A stretch of 64,000 nucleotides of DNA. Source: Tetracladium setigerum. Taxonomy: Eukaryota > Ascomycota > Leotiomycetes > Helotiales. The stretch spans positions 2,764,556 through 2,828,555 of the forward strand of contig PZJY01000004.1 of the NCBI GenBank assembly GCA_031472005.1, read 5' to 3'. The position numbers were made by a program, and so were the translations under genes. Each line of letters opens with the position of its first letter. Position 1 is the stretch's first letter. A model generated the notes under the pieces. The model did no database searches. It was not told where the DNA came from and saw nothing but the letters and a program-made list of their open reading frames with translations. Below, one piece after another: positions 1 through 12,117 of the stretch.

Positions 1-867
1 GAGAAGTTCTGGTCCGAATCTCACGTCTCGGAAGATTTCGATATGTCCCTTCGTCTTCAAGTCAATGGTTATACTATCCGCCTCGCTGCATGGGCTGGTG
101 AGGGATTCAAGGAGGGTGTGTCATTGACTGTTTACGATGAATTGGCACGATGGGAGAAATACGCCTATGGCTGCAACGAACTTTTGTTCAATCCAATCAT
201 CAGATGGCCATACAAGGGTCCATTCACCCCTCTGTTCCGCAGTTTCCTGTTCTCCAATATCCGCTTTACTTCCAAGGTCACTATTATCTCATATATCGGT
301 ACTTATTACGCTATCGGAGCTGCGTGGATCATGACCACTGCCAATTACTTCGCCATGGGATGGTACAATGGCTACCTTGATAAATACTATGTCGACTCAT
401 GGAAGGTCTGGTTCACTATCGTCATCGTCTTCAACGGCCTCGGAAATATCGCCTTGGCTGTCATGAGATACAGAATCGGAGAGCGATCTCTGCTCTACGC
501 ACTCTACGAGAACTTCAAGTGGACCTTGATGTTGTGTATCTTCTTGGGAGGTCTCTCTCTTCATGTATCTCAAGCCTTGCTTGCTCACATGTTCGAGATT
601 GACATGACCTGGGGTGCCACCTCGAAGGAAGCCGAGTTCAGTAACTTCTGGATCGAGGTACCAAAGGTGTTCAGCAAGTTCAAGTTCTCTATGATCTTCG
701 CCATCGTTGGCATTATTGGCATGATCATCCTCGCTGTCGCGCCATTCGTCCCATTCAGCTGGGCAATCACCGATTTTGTTGCCATCCTCCCCATGGGCAC
801 AATCTGTGCCAGTCATCTGCTACTACCACTTGTCCTCAACCCTGCGTTGATGGCCTTCTCGTGGTAG
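1..867 (+). CDS. Family 2 glycosyltransferase, C-terminal part (5' end outside window)
   Basis: The frame is open from base 1, so the gene begins upstream; 288 residues are visible. The first residues hold the acidic SEDFD motif that binds the acceptor in processive GT2 enzymes, followed about 35 residues later by ELARW, at the place where QxxRW is normal. After that come about five hydrophobic helices, as expected for the membrane pore of a polysaccharide synthase. The protein therefore probably polymerises a cell-surface glucan or related glycan at the plasma membrane. It resembles fungal CelA/Tft1-type and hyaluronan-synthase-like GT2 proteins; I cannot say which. No intron is seen in this part. 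The 3' untranslated region follows from 868. Confidence 0.8.
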   Translation, partial: EKFWSESHVSEDFDMSLRLQVNGYTIRLAAWAGEGFKEGVSLTVYDELARWEKYAYGCNELLFNPIIRWPYKGPFTPLFRSFLFSNIRFTSKVTIISYIGTYYAIGAAWIMTTANYFAMGWYNGYLDKYYVDSWKVWFTIVIVFNGLGNIALAVMRYRIGERSLLYALYENFKWTLMLCIFLGGLSLHVSQALLAHMFEIDMTWGATSKEAEFSNFWIEVPKVFSKFKFSMIFAIVGIIGMIILAVAPFVPFSWAITDFVAILPMGTICASHLLLPLVLNPALMAFSW

Positions 868-1903
868 ATGCACCCAAAACACAGATTGCACTTACGACTG
901 TTCTTTGGGGGGCTCGATTTGTACATACAAAATATGGGTTTTAGAAATTGGCCAGGCAAGCTTTGGTCATACGTAATGTTTATTGGATTTGTTATTGGGT
1001 TGGACGCTTGCGAAGAAAAAAGATTACACCGATGCAGTCCCGTCTCTTTTATCTCTTGTCGTTTTTGCTGGAGTTCAGATATGCCGCCCTTCACTTGAGA
1101 TTGGGCTAGGGGTGGGGGATACAAACACAATCACTATAGATCATGGGAGTGCTTTTGATACGGAGGGAGGGGAGTTTTTTGTACTTGATTTATATTTGTT
1201 ATTTTAAACCGAGCAAGGGGCATACATCATGTTGTATATTCAAAGGCAGGGGTTTATTAGCTACACCTATCTTAACGCACACACTTACACACACACACAA
1301 TCAACCAACCAACTCACACACGCTCTTCTGTTTGGCTTGTATCTCAGTTAAATGTTTTCATTCCTGAGGGTGGAGTGGACGGGGTATTTGGGGATGGTGG
1401 TGGGTGATGAGTACATAGATAAATTTAGTGTTTAGTCTCAAAACGAATCTCTTTTTCTGTTCCCACACATGTTTGGTTCTCCTTTCTCTTCTTTTCCTTT
1501 TGGGTGGTCGGATGGTGCCATGTTAGGTGAATGGATGGTCTTTTTCTTTTTGATTTTTGGTTTTTCTTTCCTTTTCTTTATTCGTTGGTGTTTTCAGAGT
1601 ATGGATACATGTGTGTCATGGAGGAAATGGAAGATGAGGGAAAGGGTACAAGGTGTGTTTGGTATTGGTTTTGGGGCATTCCAAGGATTAGTAGTATATA
1701 TAATATAAATAATAGATTGGTTTTCCATCGCTGTGTGTTTCTTGAGTATCGTTTCGCTGCTTTTGGTGGGGGCAAGTGAGGTGAGGTGGGTGTGGTTCAT
1801 AAGATGGGGGTTTATGAGCTGGGGGAAGGGGGGAGTGAGTTGATGTGGATTACTGTTATTAATGGAATTCTGAGATAGAGAAGGTGAGTGAGCGTGTTTT
1901 ACA
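868..1903. other. Intergenic, probable 3' UTR of the glycosyltransferase
   Basis: No convincing reading frame. It holds a short CA dinucleotide run near 1285-1300 and T/G-rich sequence typical of fungal 3' flanks. Confidence 0.5.
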
Positions 1904-2236
1904 TTACACTTTCTTGGTTAAAGCGCCTTCCTTCCTTTTATCCTGTCCAGATTTGAATACAAGCTGAATGAAACTCGGAGAAGAAGAAGGGGTAAATGAC
2001 AAGGTTGGTGGTACTTCTGCAATCAAATTCTTATACACCTCAGTCGTTCTCGACCAAAACATATCTCTTTTGAGGGAGGTAGAGTTGGGTAGGAGGGAGA
2101 TAGAGTTGGACAGGATCTGGTTCAAAGCAAGATCTTCACAGAAGGAACAGTGACGATCGGATATTTCTTTGATAGTTTTTTGACTGTCGTCGTGTATGTT
2201 GTTGTTGTCGTTGTTAGGGTTACTTTTGTTGGTCAA
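1904..2236 (-). CDS. Possible C-terminal exon of a small unknown protein
   Basis: An open frame of about 110 codons on the minus strand ends at 1904. The part from about 2150 down uses codons often ending in C, which looks coding, but there is no ATG at its start (the first possible start is TTG) and I found no upstream exon I would trust. It contains a CSFC pair and no domain I recognise. The opposite strand carries a shorter ATG frame (1968-2153) over the same bases, so the strand itself is uncertain. Confidence 0.2.
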   Translation of the reverse strand: MTNKSNPNNDNNNIHDDSQKTIKEISDRHCSFCEDLALNQILSNSISLLPNSTSLKRDMFWSRTTEVYKNLIAEVPPTLSFTPSSSPSFIQLVFKSGQDKRKEGALTKKV

Positions 2237-4814
2237 TCCTACACCGTCGATTGATTATTTTAGTCAACTTTCCAAAGCGTGATTCATAGTGACTTTTATT
2301 TTTAGAGAAGGTGCCCTTGTGACGAGGCTCGATCAATTCCTAGTGCTGGAACAAGCAAATGATGCGATCCAGGCTGCCCCCGAGGATCCGTTTGGCAGTT
2401 TCAATTTACTGAGAATGTTCATCTCGCCAGTCTAGTTCATTTGCTCGATGATCTCGCTATCCCCGTCTGATATCATGCGGTGCGTCTCAAGCTGCCGAGA
2501 AAAATTTCTCTTCAGTCTTGATTTAAATAGGGATTTGGACTGGCAGCTCGAGATACCTGGAATGTGTTTTCTCGCCAGATGGAGGGTACTGTTTCACTTT
2601 CGTGTATTCTGTCTTCCACCTGTTGTGGCTTCTGACCTTGAATCTACCGAGGTGCAAACGAGTCTCGAGAAAGTGACGGTTCTTCTGTTTCTGTATATGC
2701 AGAAGGTACTGGTTTGTTTGATTTCTTTGAAGGTGAGTTGGATAAGAAACGAATATCCACCACTCTGAAAAACCGCAGAGAGTGAGGTTCGTGGAATCTT
2801 GGAAGAGGAGTGAATCACTGATAGCCACGAAAGGAATACAATGATGAGATATAAAGTACCCTAGATTTCTCTGAGCTCTGTTCTTGCAGTGACATGGGCT
2901 CTAAACTTTGCGACTGCAAAGGAGTCCACCGGCAGTGTATCCTACTGTTTTAATTTTAAAATTCATTCGTTTTGAAACGCACAGAATGCAGACTGCTGAC
3001 ATTCTATCACCCCGTGCAGAGGAATTCCAAGAAAAAAAAATTGATTGGTAAGGGGAAACTCGGCATCGTATTCTCAACTCGTCCAAGTCCCCTGGACCCA
3101 AGGACTTGGGAGATCTACTCTCCGGATCTTCAATCACACAGGTGCCCGCCTTGCAAGTCAAGAAAGATGCATCAAGAAATATTTTCAACTGTCATCTTCC
3201 ATATGATGACCTCGCAATAATTGTTTTCTTCATTCAAAGGAGCGAGGAGGGTACCAAGAACTGTATAACATAACAAAAGCGGCGCAAAGACAGCCCATCT
3301 CAACACTTGGAGATGATGTACTCAGTGCAACCGGAATTGTGAGCCCGAGCCGCAACACAGCGCAACGCAAATCTGACGTTGAAAATCAATAGTTCGATAT
3401 CCATAATCCAGCACACAATAGGACTGTTGCTGACGGAGACATATATAAATAGAGGAGACGACGAGGAAATGCTGAGCTCCATTGCCGACTGTATCGGCTC
3501 GGCTAAACAGAACGAATGATATTGAATGACAGGTGAAGTCGTGAGGGTCCCCCTGGAGCCGGGCAGATTATTCTTCTTGTTGCATTTGTGCCGTGGTTGC
3601 ACTCGAATCACTCGATGTGATTTGGGTGGGGGCTGCAGACTTTTGACTTTTGGCAACTTGACAGGTCGGAGTGTGATACACGATTGAATCGGTGCCTGTA
3701 CGACAGGGTCCTCGGGGTACAGCCGCACCGATCCATGGAGTAAGTGCATAATTGAGTGCATGGATATACTATTTGAAGCATCAGTACCTAGTGTATTGAG
3801 AAAACTTGGGGGCCAAAGAGAGAACAAGGAAATGGGAGACAAATCGATAAAGTTTATTGAGAGGTATGAAGATCACCAAAAAATTGAACGCAATTTCTAT
3901 GGAAGAAGATAATTGTGAGAAGAGGACTGTCAACTTGTGAGAATAGAATGTACAGTACACATGTACTATCTCTCATTTCGTCTTCTCTAGTGTCATTGGT
4001 TTGTTGACGCCGGCGCATGGGGATTGGTCACAGCCGGCAAATTGCGCTATTTTAACCTTGTTCGAGAGCTTGTTCTCTCAGCATGAACGTGTACTTCATG
4101 CTGTACAAAGTTCAAAGAAACAACACCGGCGTCTCACCACAACTCTCATCAACATTACTATGCATCCGCCTTTCTCTCGTCATCACTGAGTGTGATTCAT
4201 ATCTCAACGTTGCAAACAACTGACTCTTGCAGCTTTTCTCTCCTCTCAGGTACCGCTCGTAAGATGGAGCCCCTGTATTTTCCCGGTCAGCCTGTCATCA
4301 ATTTTCCCTCCTCTGGCCCCTTCGCTACTGCACCTGCGTCTACAAACCAATGCCAGCCCTATTCAGGCAAAGCTGCTTGCAAGCCCAATCTCCCCTTCCA
4401 ATCTCGAAGGTCTGCGCCGTTGTGCCAATCATCGTGGTACAGCATGAAGACGCACCCCTCTTGCCAATGAAGCACCCATAGGGCGAGCCAGTAACAGCCC
4501 TTGAATCGAGGCTCCAAAGTGTTTGCAGGGTCGCAATATGAATGAGGTGAGATTCTGCGCCATCCTTGTCGATGCGGGTTGACAGCAGTAACGGCAACTC
4601 GGGTCGGGCAATTTTGATAGCATCTTGGAGCCCTTTTAGAGGACGCTCGACCTGCCATTATTTCTACACGTTTTCCTCTCGCGTTGCTCTCGGAGTTTGA
4701 AAGCACCAGCACCTTCATCTTTCTTTCCTATCTCGTCACACTCGTTCGGCTGTTGCCCAGCACTCTTTCTCCTTTTTACACTTCTCGTTTTACCTGGTGT
4801 TGAACCTCTTCAAG
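2237..4814. other. Gene-free stretch
   Basis: About 2.6 kb with only short, overlapping frames of poor codon quality on both strands. The 180-codon minus-strand frame at 3300-3842 has no recognisable motif. The last 100 bases before 4815 are pyrimidine-rich and probably the leader of the fasciclin gene. Confidence 0.5.
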
Positions 4815-6188
4815 ATGAAATCTCAAGTCTTGAATATTATTATAGGCGTCGTGGCGGTGGCTTGTTTGGTAGGAGAAACGATCGCGCAAACCTCTGGACC
4901 ACTAGCTGGCTTGGATGAACTGCTCGGGAAGCAGAAGAACCTGACTATATTCCGTTCATACCTCAGGGTACGTCGAGGGCTGTGGGGGAGATTGCCGAGG
5001 AAGATCTGGACCTAACTTTCGCGCAGAGATATCCTCAAGTTCTAGCAGATGTCAAAGCTGGAGATGGAATCACAGTATGTCGTCTAGGATGCAGCTTCGA
5101 GCAGGTAACTTTCAAGTAGATTGCTAACACTCAGCAAGATCCTCGCTCCAGATGATACAGCAATGACAGCTAGAATCCCGGCCTCAATTCTCAAAGTACC
5201 ATTCGAGACCAACGACACAAATGTTATTATCAATGCTCTTCAATATCATGTCATGCTTGGCACGCAGAAAGACGGAAGTCTGGTCAACAGCCTTCTTCAA
5301 AATAGAAAAACTCTTCTCACAGACTCTAAATACTCTAACCAAACTGGAGGAGAAAGAGTGACATATTTCAAGGCTTGGGATAAGGTTGTCACCTTTATCA
5401 GTGGTCTGGGTACAAGATGCACACTTATAACACCAGTAGGTCTTTTCCTTCATCACCCTAAATCCCGATCATGTTTTAACACATCCCAGGATCTTGAATT
5501 CAGCAACGGCGTAGTCCACATAATAGACTCGCCCGTTATCCCACCACAACCTTTCATCCCCACCACCTCGCAATACAACCTAACCGGCTTCCAAGGCTCC
5601 CTCTTCGCAGCGGGTCAAACAGAACAACTCACCAAAGCCAAAACCATCACCCTCTTTGCCCCCCGCAACGACGCCTTCCAAGCCCTCGGCTCCGCCATCT
5701 CCACCATGACGGCCGAACAAATCGGCAAAGTCATGAGCTACCACGCCATCTCCAACGAAACAATCTACAGCCCAGATCTCAAAAACGGCTCTACCCTCAT
5801 CACCTCCAGCGGACAAAAGCTGAACGTGCGCATCTTTGGCAATCTCATGTTCATCAATTCAGCCCAAGTGACCGAGAAGGATATCTTGATTGCAAATGGT
5901 GTGATTCACACGATTGATTCCGTGTTGAATCCAGATGATGCGGGTGGTGTTCCAAACCCGGATATCGCGACACAGAAACCTGTCTTTCCGGCGGCGACGG
6001 CTGCTGCGGAGGTGCCATTCACCAGTGCGATTCCTTGCACTACTGCTTGTCAGACGCCGGGTGCGACGGGCGCTGCGGGTGGAAAGGGTAGTTCGAGTAA
6101 GGCTGCGGCGCCTCCTAGGGAGACTGGGTTCAGTGGTGCAGTTAAATTGGCGGCGGCAGTTGTGGGAGGGGCTGTGATGATGATTTAG
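4815..6188 (+). CDS. Secreted GPI-type protein with two fasciclin (FAS1) domains
   Basis: Joined from 4815-4967, 5027-5074, 5139-5435 and 5490-6188 (398 residues). The start gives a signal peptide with a hydrophobic core ending near ETIAQ; an upstream in-frame GTG is not used. FAS1 domain 1 begins at AGDGITILAPDDTAM, which is only produced if intron 2 (5075-5138) ends in AAG. Domain 1 ends with SNGVVHIID and domain 2 with ANGVIHTIDSVLNP, the usual H2-type FAS1 endings. The tail is Ser/Ala/Gly-rich and ends in a hydrophobic stretch, as in GPI-anchored cell-wall adhesins. Intron 3 (5436-5489) is 54 bases and has no stop, so retaining it would add 18 residues. Likely role: cell-surface adhesion or wall organisation. 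Confidence 0.85.
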
Positions 6189-7439
6189 TTTAGATGATGG
6201 TTTGAAATTCTGGGGCGTTGAGTTGGTAGGTAGGTTTTTTTGGGTTATTGTAGATATCTATGCGTTAATGTGGTAGTTTTTATTGATATCCCCGATTTTT
6301 GATATTTGATTTTTTGCCTTGTTTTAAAGTTTCTCTTATTACGAGCAAGTGTTATCTTTGTGTTACCTACCTACCTATTCTTTGGAAGTAGGTAGAAATC
6401 ATGTTACCCGGGTACCTCCAATGCCAATTCCTTCTCAGCAATACATATGGATATAAACCAGACGCAACACCAAAGGCCGTGAGGCTTGTCAGGTCCCAAC
6501 ACGGCTCTTACTACGAAAGATAGCGAAGTGCGATTCCACCGATTCGAAATTATCTAACGTCCGTCCCTGCGTGCCGAGACGAGTTTCATGTTTTGGGACA
6601 ACAAAAGTTTTATATAGCAGTATGCTGAAAAATCAGAGACGGAATATCATTTCACTGTATTTCTTTCTATAACAATATATTCGCAGTGCATCGGTTCATG
6701 ATTGTGGTCGTGATATCTACATCTTGACGACAGCGCCGCTTATTATTCTACCTTGACAGCCAGCCCTGCTACTTTACTTGGCTTTTTTAGTGCAATCGGG
6801 ACCTCAAGTTAGTAGTGCCGTACATACAATAGGAAGATTTCCACTAATATGTGTACGCTAGGAGGGATCAGATGTGAATAGCGAAATTCTCTGGATTTGA
6901 CCACGCAAGAGTATTCTCAAAAACCTGAGAACAGAAGATTACGTTTTACAAGACTACATGTATTTCCAGCGACACTAATTATGATGACGGAGAAGACCTC
7001 ATGTAAAGTGTGGCGTTCTTCTGGAAGCAAGCTTCTATCTATGTCACGTGGCGGCTGTCGCACCATCCCAGCTGTCTCCTCAAGTTATCTCTGGTCAATG
7101 ATGGCCCCAGATTCTCTGCGGTTATGGACAATTTGTCCCTTACTGGCTTAATGACAAAGCATATCGGATGTTTATCTGAATTCAAGTCAAGTGACTTATG
7201 CATCATGGCTTTCAATACTCTTGTGATAGGGCGGCGCGACTTGCGGCTGTTGCGTTGGACATCTAAAGTCCTGCACATCCATCATAACGAGGGGCTGTCA
7301 CTTTCAGCCGAGTGCGCCAGTCAGAACCACGACCTTGAACCCATTTCCTCATCTTTGCCCTACCTTGTCTCCATTTGTTTCCACCGCTGACGACTTCTAT
7401 TGATCTTTCTCTTGAGTGTCCTTCGAAAAGACACAAACA
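6189..7439. other. Intergenic between fasciclin and NLR genes
   Basis: No supported gene. Short frames only; the final part is the promoter and leader of the HET-NLR gene. Confidence 0.5.
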
Positions 7440-10400
7440 ATGCGTCTGCTGCAGTCTGACGATGATGGCAACCTCAGCCTGGCCGAGTTCTTTGAGCCCG
7501 ATATCCCCAAGTATGCTATACTATCGCACAGATGGGGCGAGGAGGAGGTTACATATAAGGATATGATAGACGGCACGAGTAAAGGCAAGAAAGGCTATGG
7601 GAAAATTCAATTCTGCGGAGAACAGGCGGGGCGTGACGGCCTTCAATATTTTTGGGTGGACACCTGCTGCATCGACAAGTCGAATAGCACTGAGCTTGCC
7701 GAAGCCATCAACTCGATGTTTCGCTGGTACCGGGATGCGACCAAGTGTTACGTTTATCTGGCCGACGTTTCGCGATATAGTTCAGCTCGCGGGTTTGAGG
7801 AGAGCTGGGAACATATGTTTCGCAGGAGTGCATGGTTCTCGCGAGGCTGGACTTTACAAGAGCTTATTGCGCCGGCGACAGTCGAATTCTTCTGCAAGGA
7901 GGGAGAGTTGCTAGGCAATAAGCTCTCTTTAGAGAAAGATATTATTGACGTGACAGGCATTCCAGCCAGGGCCCTTCGAGGGACTCCCTTTTCTAATTTC
8001 AGTGTTGCTGAGCGGTTCGCGTGGGCAGCAAGTCGTGAGACCTTTCGCCCAGAAGACAAAGCATACTCTCTGCTAGGCATCTTCGATGTTAATATGCCAC
8101 TGATCTATAGCGAAGGAAGGGAGAAAGCAATGCAGCGACTTCGGGAAGAGATCGACAAGGCAGCCAAAGGTTAGTTGTCTCTTTATCACAAATAACAAGT
8201 AGAAGTAGAGCCCACAGCAATAGAAAGTACTAATAAGATAAGGACACAAACGCGAGGAATTCTCGATTACTTTTAGCCTCTCCGATGTTACTAGTGTTGA
8301 ACAATTTGTGGCTAGAGAAGATGAGCTTTCAAAGATACACACAGCACTGAAAGGTGATGGGTCTCGCAAGGTAGTTGTTCTTCATGGGCTAGGCGGGATC
8401 GGGAAGACACAACTCGCAATCGCATATGCGAAGCGGCATAAGGACAACTATTCTGCAATATTCTGGCTAGATATCAAAGACGAGGACACACTTAAGCGAA
8501 GCTTCGTTAAGGTAGCCAGGCAGATTGCACGACAATACCCATCAGCTATCCGGGTGAGCAAGCTAGGGACGAACCAAGACTTTGATGAGATAGTTGAGTC
8601 TGTGAAGGCGTGGTTAAGTCTCCCTCACAACACGCGATGGCTTATAATCTATGATAATTACGATAACCCTCACCTACCAGGAAAGTCAGATCCTAAGGCA
8701 GTGAATATTGAAAGGTTCCTTCCCGAGTCATATCAAGGGTCAATTATTATTACTACACGGTTATCCGAGGTCAGAAAAGGCCAGTCTATCCCGATTCGTA
8801 AGCTTGTGAATATCCACGATAGTCTTGAGATTTTAGCAAATGCGTCAAGAAGGGAAGGGTTGGCTAGTGGTAAGTATTTTCTTGAGCTCTATACTATAGC
8901 GCTAAATATGGTGTAGACCCTAATGCTATCAAGCTTGCCAAGGAATTAGATGGGCTCCCTCTTGCACTCGCTACCGCTGGAGCGTATCTTGATCAAGTGG
9001 CAGTAGGGCTTTCTGATTATCTTCGCCTATACCGGGCATCATGGGCCCAATTACAAAAGTCAAGTCCCGAGCTAAGCTCCTATGAGGATCGAACGCTCTA
9101 CTCTACATGGCAGATTTCATTAGAGCATATCAAACAACAGAATGCCCTCTCTTTTCAGCTTCTCCGCTTCTGGGCATATTTCGATAATCAAGATATTTGG
9201 TTCCAGCTTCTCCAACACGCTAAATCGGATAAACTAGAGTGGGTACAAGCACTAGTTCAGGACGAACTAAGCTTCCATCACGCAATGCGAGTTCTAAGTA
9301 ATCACGGATTAGTCGAAGTAGAGATCTCTCCTCAAGAACTTATCGAGTCACGAGGGTATAGCATGCATGGATGTGTCCACTCTTGGACAATTCATGTTCT
9401 CAATCAGGTGTGGGATCACGATCTAGCTAGGCTCGCATGTGAATGTGTGGGATCGCATGTCTCTAATGAGGACCTCCGCCCATGGGTCACACAGCGACGC
9501 CTTCTCCTGCATGCAGCTCGATGCTCAAGTCTTTTCAACGACGAGTTGGTAGCAGATAGTGGAATAGAATGGATTTGCCACAGCCTCGGTCGCCTCTTTG
9601 CTGATCAAGGCAAGCTCGTCGAGGCCGAGCGTATGTACCAGCGAGCGCTGCAAGGCAGAGAGAAGACATTGGGTGTAGAGCATACGTCGACGCTTAACAC
9701 AGTCAATAACCTTGGTATCCTTTATAGAAATCAAGGCAAGCTCGTCGAGGCCGAGCGTATGTACCAGCGAGCGCTGCAAGGCAGAGAGAAGACATTAGGT
9801 GTAGAGCATACGTCGACGCTCGACACAGTCAATAACCTTGGTATCCTCTATAAAGTTCAAGGTAAGCTCGTCGAGGCCGAGCGTATATACCAGCGAGCGC
9901 TGCAAGGCAGAGAGAAGGCATTAGGTTTAGAGCATACGTCGACGCTCGACACGGTCAATAACCTTGGTAACCTCTATGCCGATCAAGGCAAGCTCGTCGA
10001 GGCCGAGCGTATGTACCAGCGAGCGCTGCAAGGCAGAGAGAAGACATTGGGTGTAGAGCATACGTCGACGCTTAACACAGTCAATAACCTTGGTAACCTC
10101 TATGCCGATCAAGGCAAGCTCGTCGAGGCCGAGCGTATGTACCAGCGAGCGCTGCAAGGTAAAGAGAAGGCATTAGGTGTAGAGCATACGTCGACGCTCG
10201 ACACAGTCAATAACCTTGGTCTCCTTTATAAAAAACAAGGCAAGCTCGTCGAGGCCGAGCGCATGTACCAGCGAGCGCTGCAAGGTTATCAAAAGGCGCT
10301 CGGTGCAAACTTCAAGACCTTTATTCCTGCGCTTAACACTATGTGGGGCATGGGTGTACTCCGGGAGATACAAGACAACTTTCCAGAAGCTAAATCATTT

Positions 10401-10529
10401 TATGAAATGGCTTTACATGGGTATATGTCGGCCGTAGGACCTGAGCACGTCCGATCTCAGCAGCTAGAGCAGAGAGTACAGGAATTAGATGCCTGGATGG
10501 AATATAGAGCGACAGAAACAGGGGAATAG
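7440..10529 (+). CDS. HET / NB-ARC / TPR protein (fungal NLR-like receptor)
   Basis: Joined from 7440-8169, 8243-8869 and 8917-10529 (989 residues). Residues 25-150 form a HET domain with its three blocks YAILSHRWG, WVDTCCIDK and FSRGWTLQELIAP. The NB-ARC-type ATPase follows: Walker A GLGGIGKT at 292-299, Walker B LIIYDNYD near 377-384, GSIIITTR near 409-416 and GLPLAL from 465. Residues 676-927 are six tandem 42-residue tetratricopeptide units of the kinesin-light-chain type, with a seventh degenerate unit behind. HET proteins trigger vegetative-incompatibility cell death; in fungal NLR-like proteins the repeats sense a ligand, the ATPase oligomerises and the N-terminal domain signals. Which ligand is unknown. 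Both introns are short (73 and 47 bp) and the frame is intact throughout. Confidence 0.92.
9585..10340 (+). repeat. Six tandem 126-bp TPR-coding repeats
   Basis: Units start at 9585, 9711, 9837, 9963, 10089 and 10215, each exactly 126 bp. The core QGKLVEAERMYQRALQG is almost unchanged from unit to unit, also at the DNA level. Differences cluster at the two or three residues before QGKLVEAER and in T/A and N/D positions. Unit 6 diverges in its second half. Such identity implies recent duplication or gene conversion. Confidence 0.95.
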
Positions 10530-10860
10530 CCGACGATAGGTTACCGGACAGGTCACAGTTAAGTGACAGGGAATGTCTTGCAACATCCAGACGTCACAAG
10601 CTGCTCTTCAAGCTCGGCTTGAGATAGATAAATTGTAATAATTGTATTTTTTTCTTCATCTCTATGCCGAAGAGGGAGCTCGCGAATTCATGATGTTATT
10701 TCAGATCCTTCTCAGATACTCTACAACCCCGCCTTTCTGTTCTTCTGCGCTTTGGTTATCTTGACACAGTGCTAGCACAAGCGGAGTGTTATCAGTGATC
10801 AAATGTTAGCTATTGACCAGACTATAGCTTTAGATATAGACACTATAAACATGACTCCTA

Positions 10861-10918
10861 TAGAGATATTAGACACGGAATATTATTTCGCTGTAGTATT
10901 CCGTGTCCAATATCTCTA
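10861..10918. repeat. Long perfect-like inverted repeat (hairpin)
   Basis: Two 24-base arms (10861-10884 and 10895-10918) are reverse complements at 22 of 24 positions, with a 10-base loop between. One of the two differences is a possible G-U pair in RNA. It lies 330 bases past the stop of the NLR gene. Could be a transcript-end hairpin, a MITE remnant or a small-RNA precursor. Confidence 0.75.
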
Positions 10919-11277
10919 AAAGCTCATATGCGAATTTTTTGTTGCCCTAAAGACGAAAGTGGTCTCGGCATATAGGGCGTCTCGGCACGTAGGGACGGAC
11001 GATATCCTCTTTTCTCAGCACTAACAAACAAAGACTCAAGAGAATAGAACAAAGTGATCACTCCCCTATTCATCCCTACCTTTACCTTACCTTAACCTAT
11101 ATCAGAGGCGTGTTTCAGAATTGCGATGTGCAACAGAAGAGAATCAATTGGGAAGTTCCTTTGTTAGGTTGTTAGATTAGTACTAGTGACGAATGAAAGG
11201 AAGGGAAAGCGGTTTGAGAGAGAAGGGGGGTTGGGTTCTTTGTTAGAGTAGGTGGATGGAGAGGCTTGGCATGGGCT

Positions 11278-11302
11278 GGATTGGATTGGATTGGATTGGA
11301 TT
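11278..11302. repeat. Microsatellite (GGATT)5
   Basis: Five head-to-tail GGATT units in non-coding DNA. Confidence 0.9.
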
Positions 11303-12117
11303 GGTTTGAGTGAAGGAAGGGATGGAGGGGAGGTGGGGTGGAAAAAAGTTGGACTTTGTGTTTCTGCTAGAGAGGGAGGGAAAGGTGGTTTGAAGGAAAA
11401 TTAACTAGATGTTCGAGGTTTGGGAGAGGGGTTATTAGGAAAAGGCTGTCGGTATTATTGTTAGATTTCTTTCCATTTTCCAAACCTGCTCTCTTTACTA
11501 CGGAAGGAGGCCTTATGCGTGTCACTCTGGAGGACTGATAGGTTCAAAGTTTTGTTGGCTTACCACCGCAAATCCTAATCTTCAGTAGGTATCTATCTTA
11601 ACTATCACCGAGATCCATTTGTATAGTAACAGAGTGTGAAACCATGTAGGGAGCAAGAAACCGGACCTTTCACATTCTGCACATAACAGTATTTGGATTT
11701 TCTCGAGTAGCGACCAGACATGAAAATAATCTGAACACCAGCTGCCAGCTACACAGCACGGATAAATCTTATGAAGCAATTTTCAGGCTTCATTTCATAT
11801 CAAATATCACCACATCCAGTGAAACGAGAATAAAAACGTTTTCCACAAGAACAAGGACAAACTCTTGGAAGAGGGAGAAGAAGTTTAAATTGCATTCTTG
11901 AGAAGCCAAAAAGAGTATGTACAGCCAGATACCTACTAACACTTCCACCCTATATACATCAACTGATCGACGAATCTTAACATGATTCCTAACAGCGCGA
12001 GACCTGCCCCCGTGTGATATCGGGTGGGTGTGGCCAAACAAGAAGAATTTCAGAATCGAATGCTGAGGTAGGCACCCACGACCAGGCCAGAAGAAGAAAT
12101 AAAAAGACCTCAACTCC

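Larger units (their letters stand above)
10530..12117. other. Intergenic between NLR and CBM1 genes
   Basis: No convincing gene. Contains a long inverted repeat (10861-10918) and a GGATT microsatellite (11278-11302). The minus-strand frame at 11790-12167 overlaps the CBM1 gene end and looks like noise. Confidence 0.5.

Noticed and set aside
3300..3842. 180-codon minus-strand frame
   Set aside because: No motif, poor codon pattern and no introns or neighbours that would support it.
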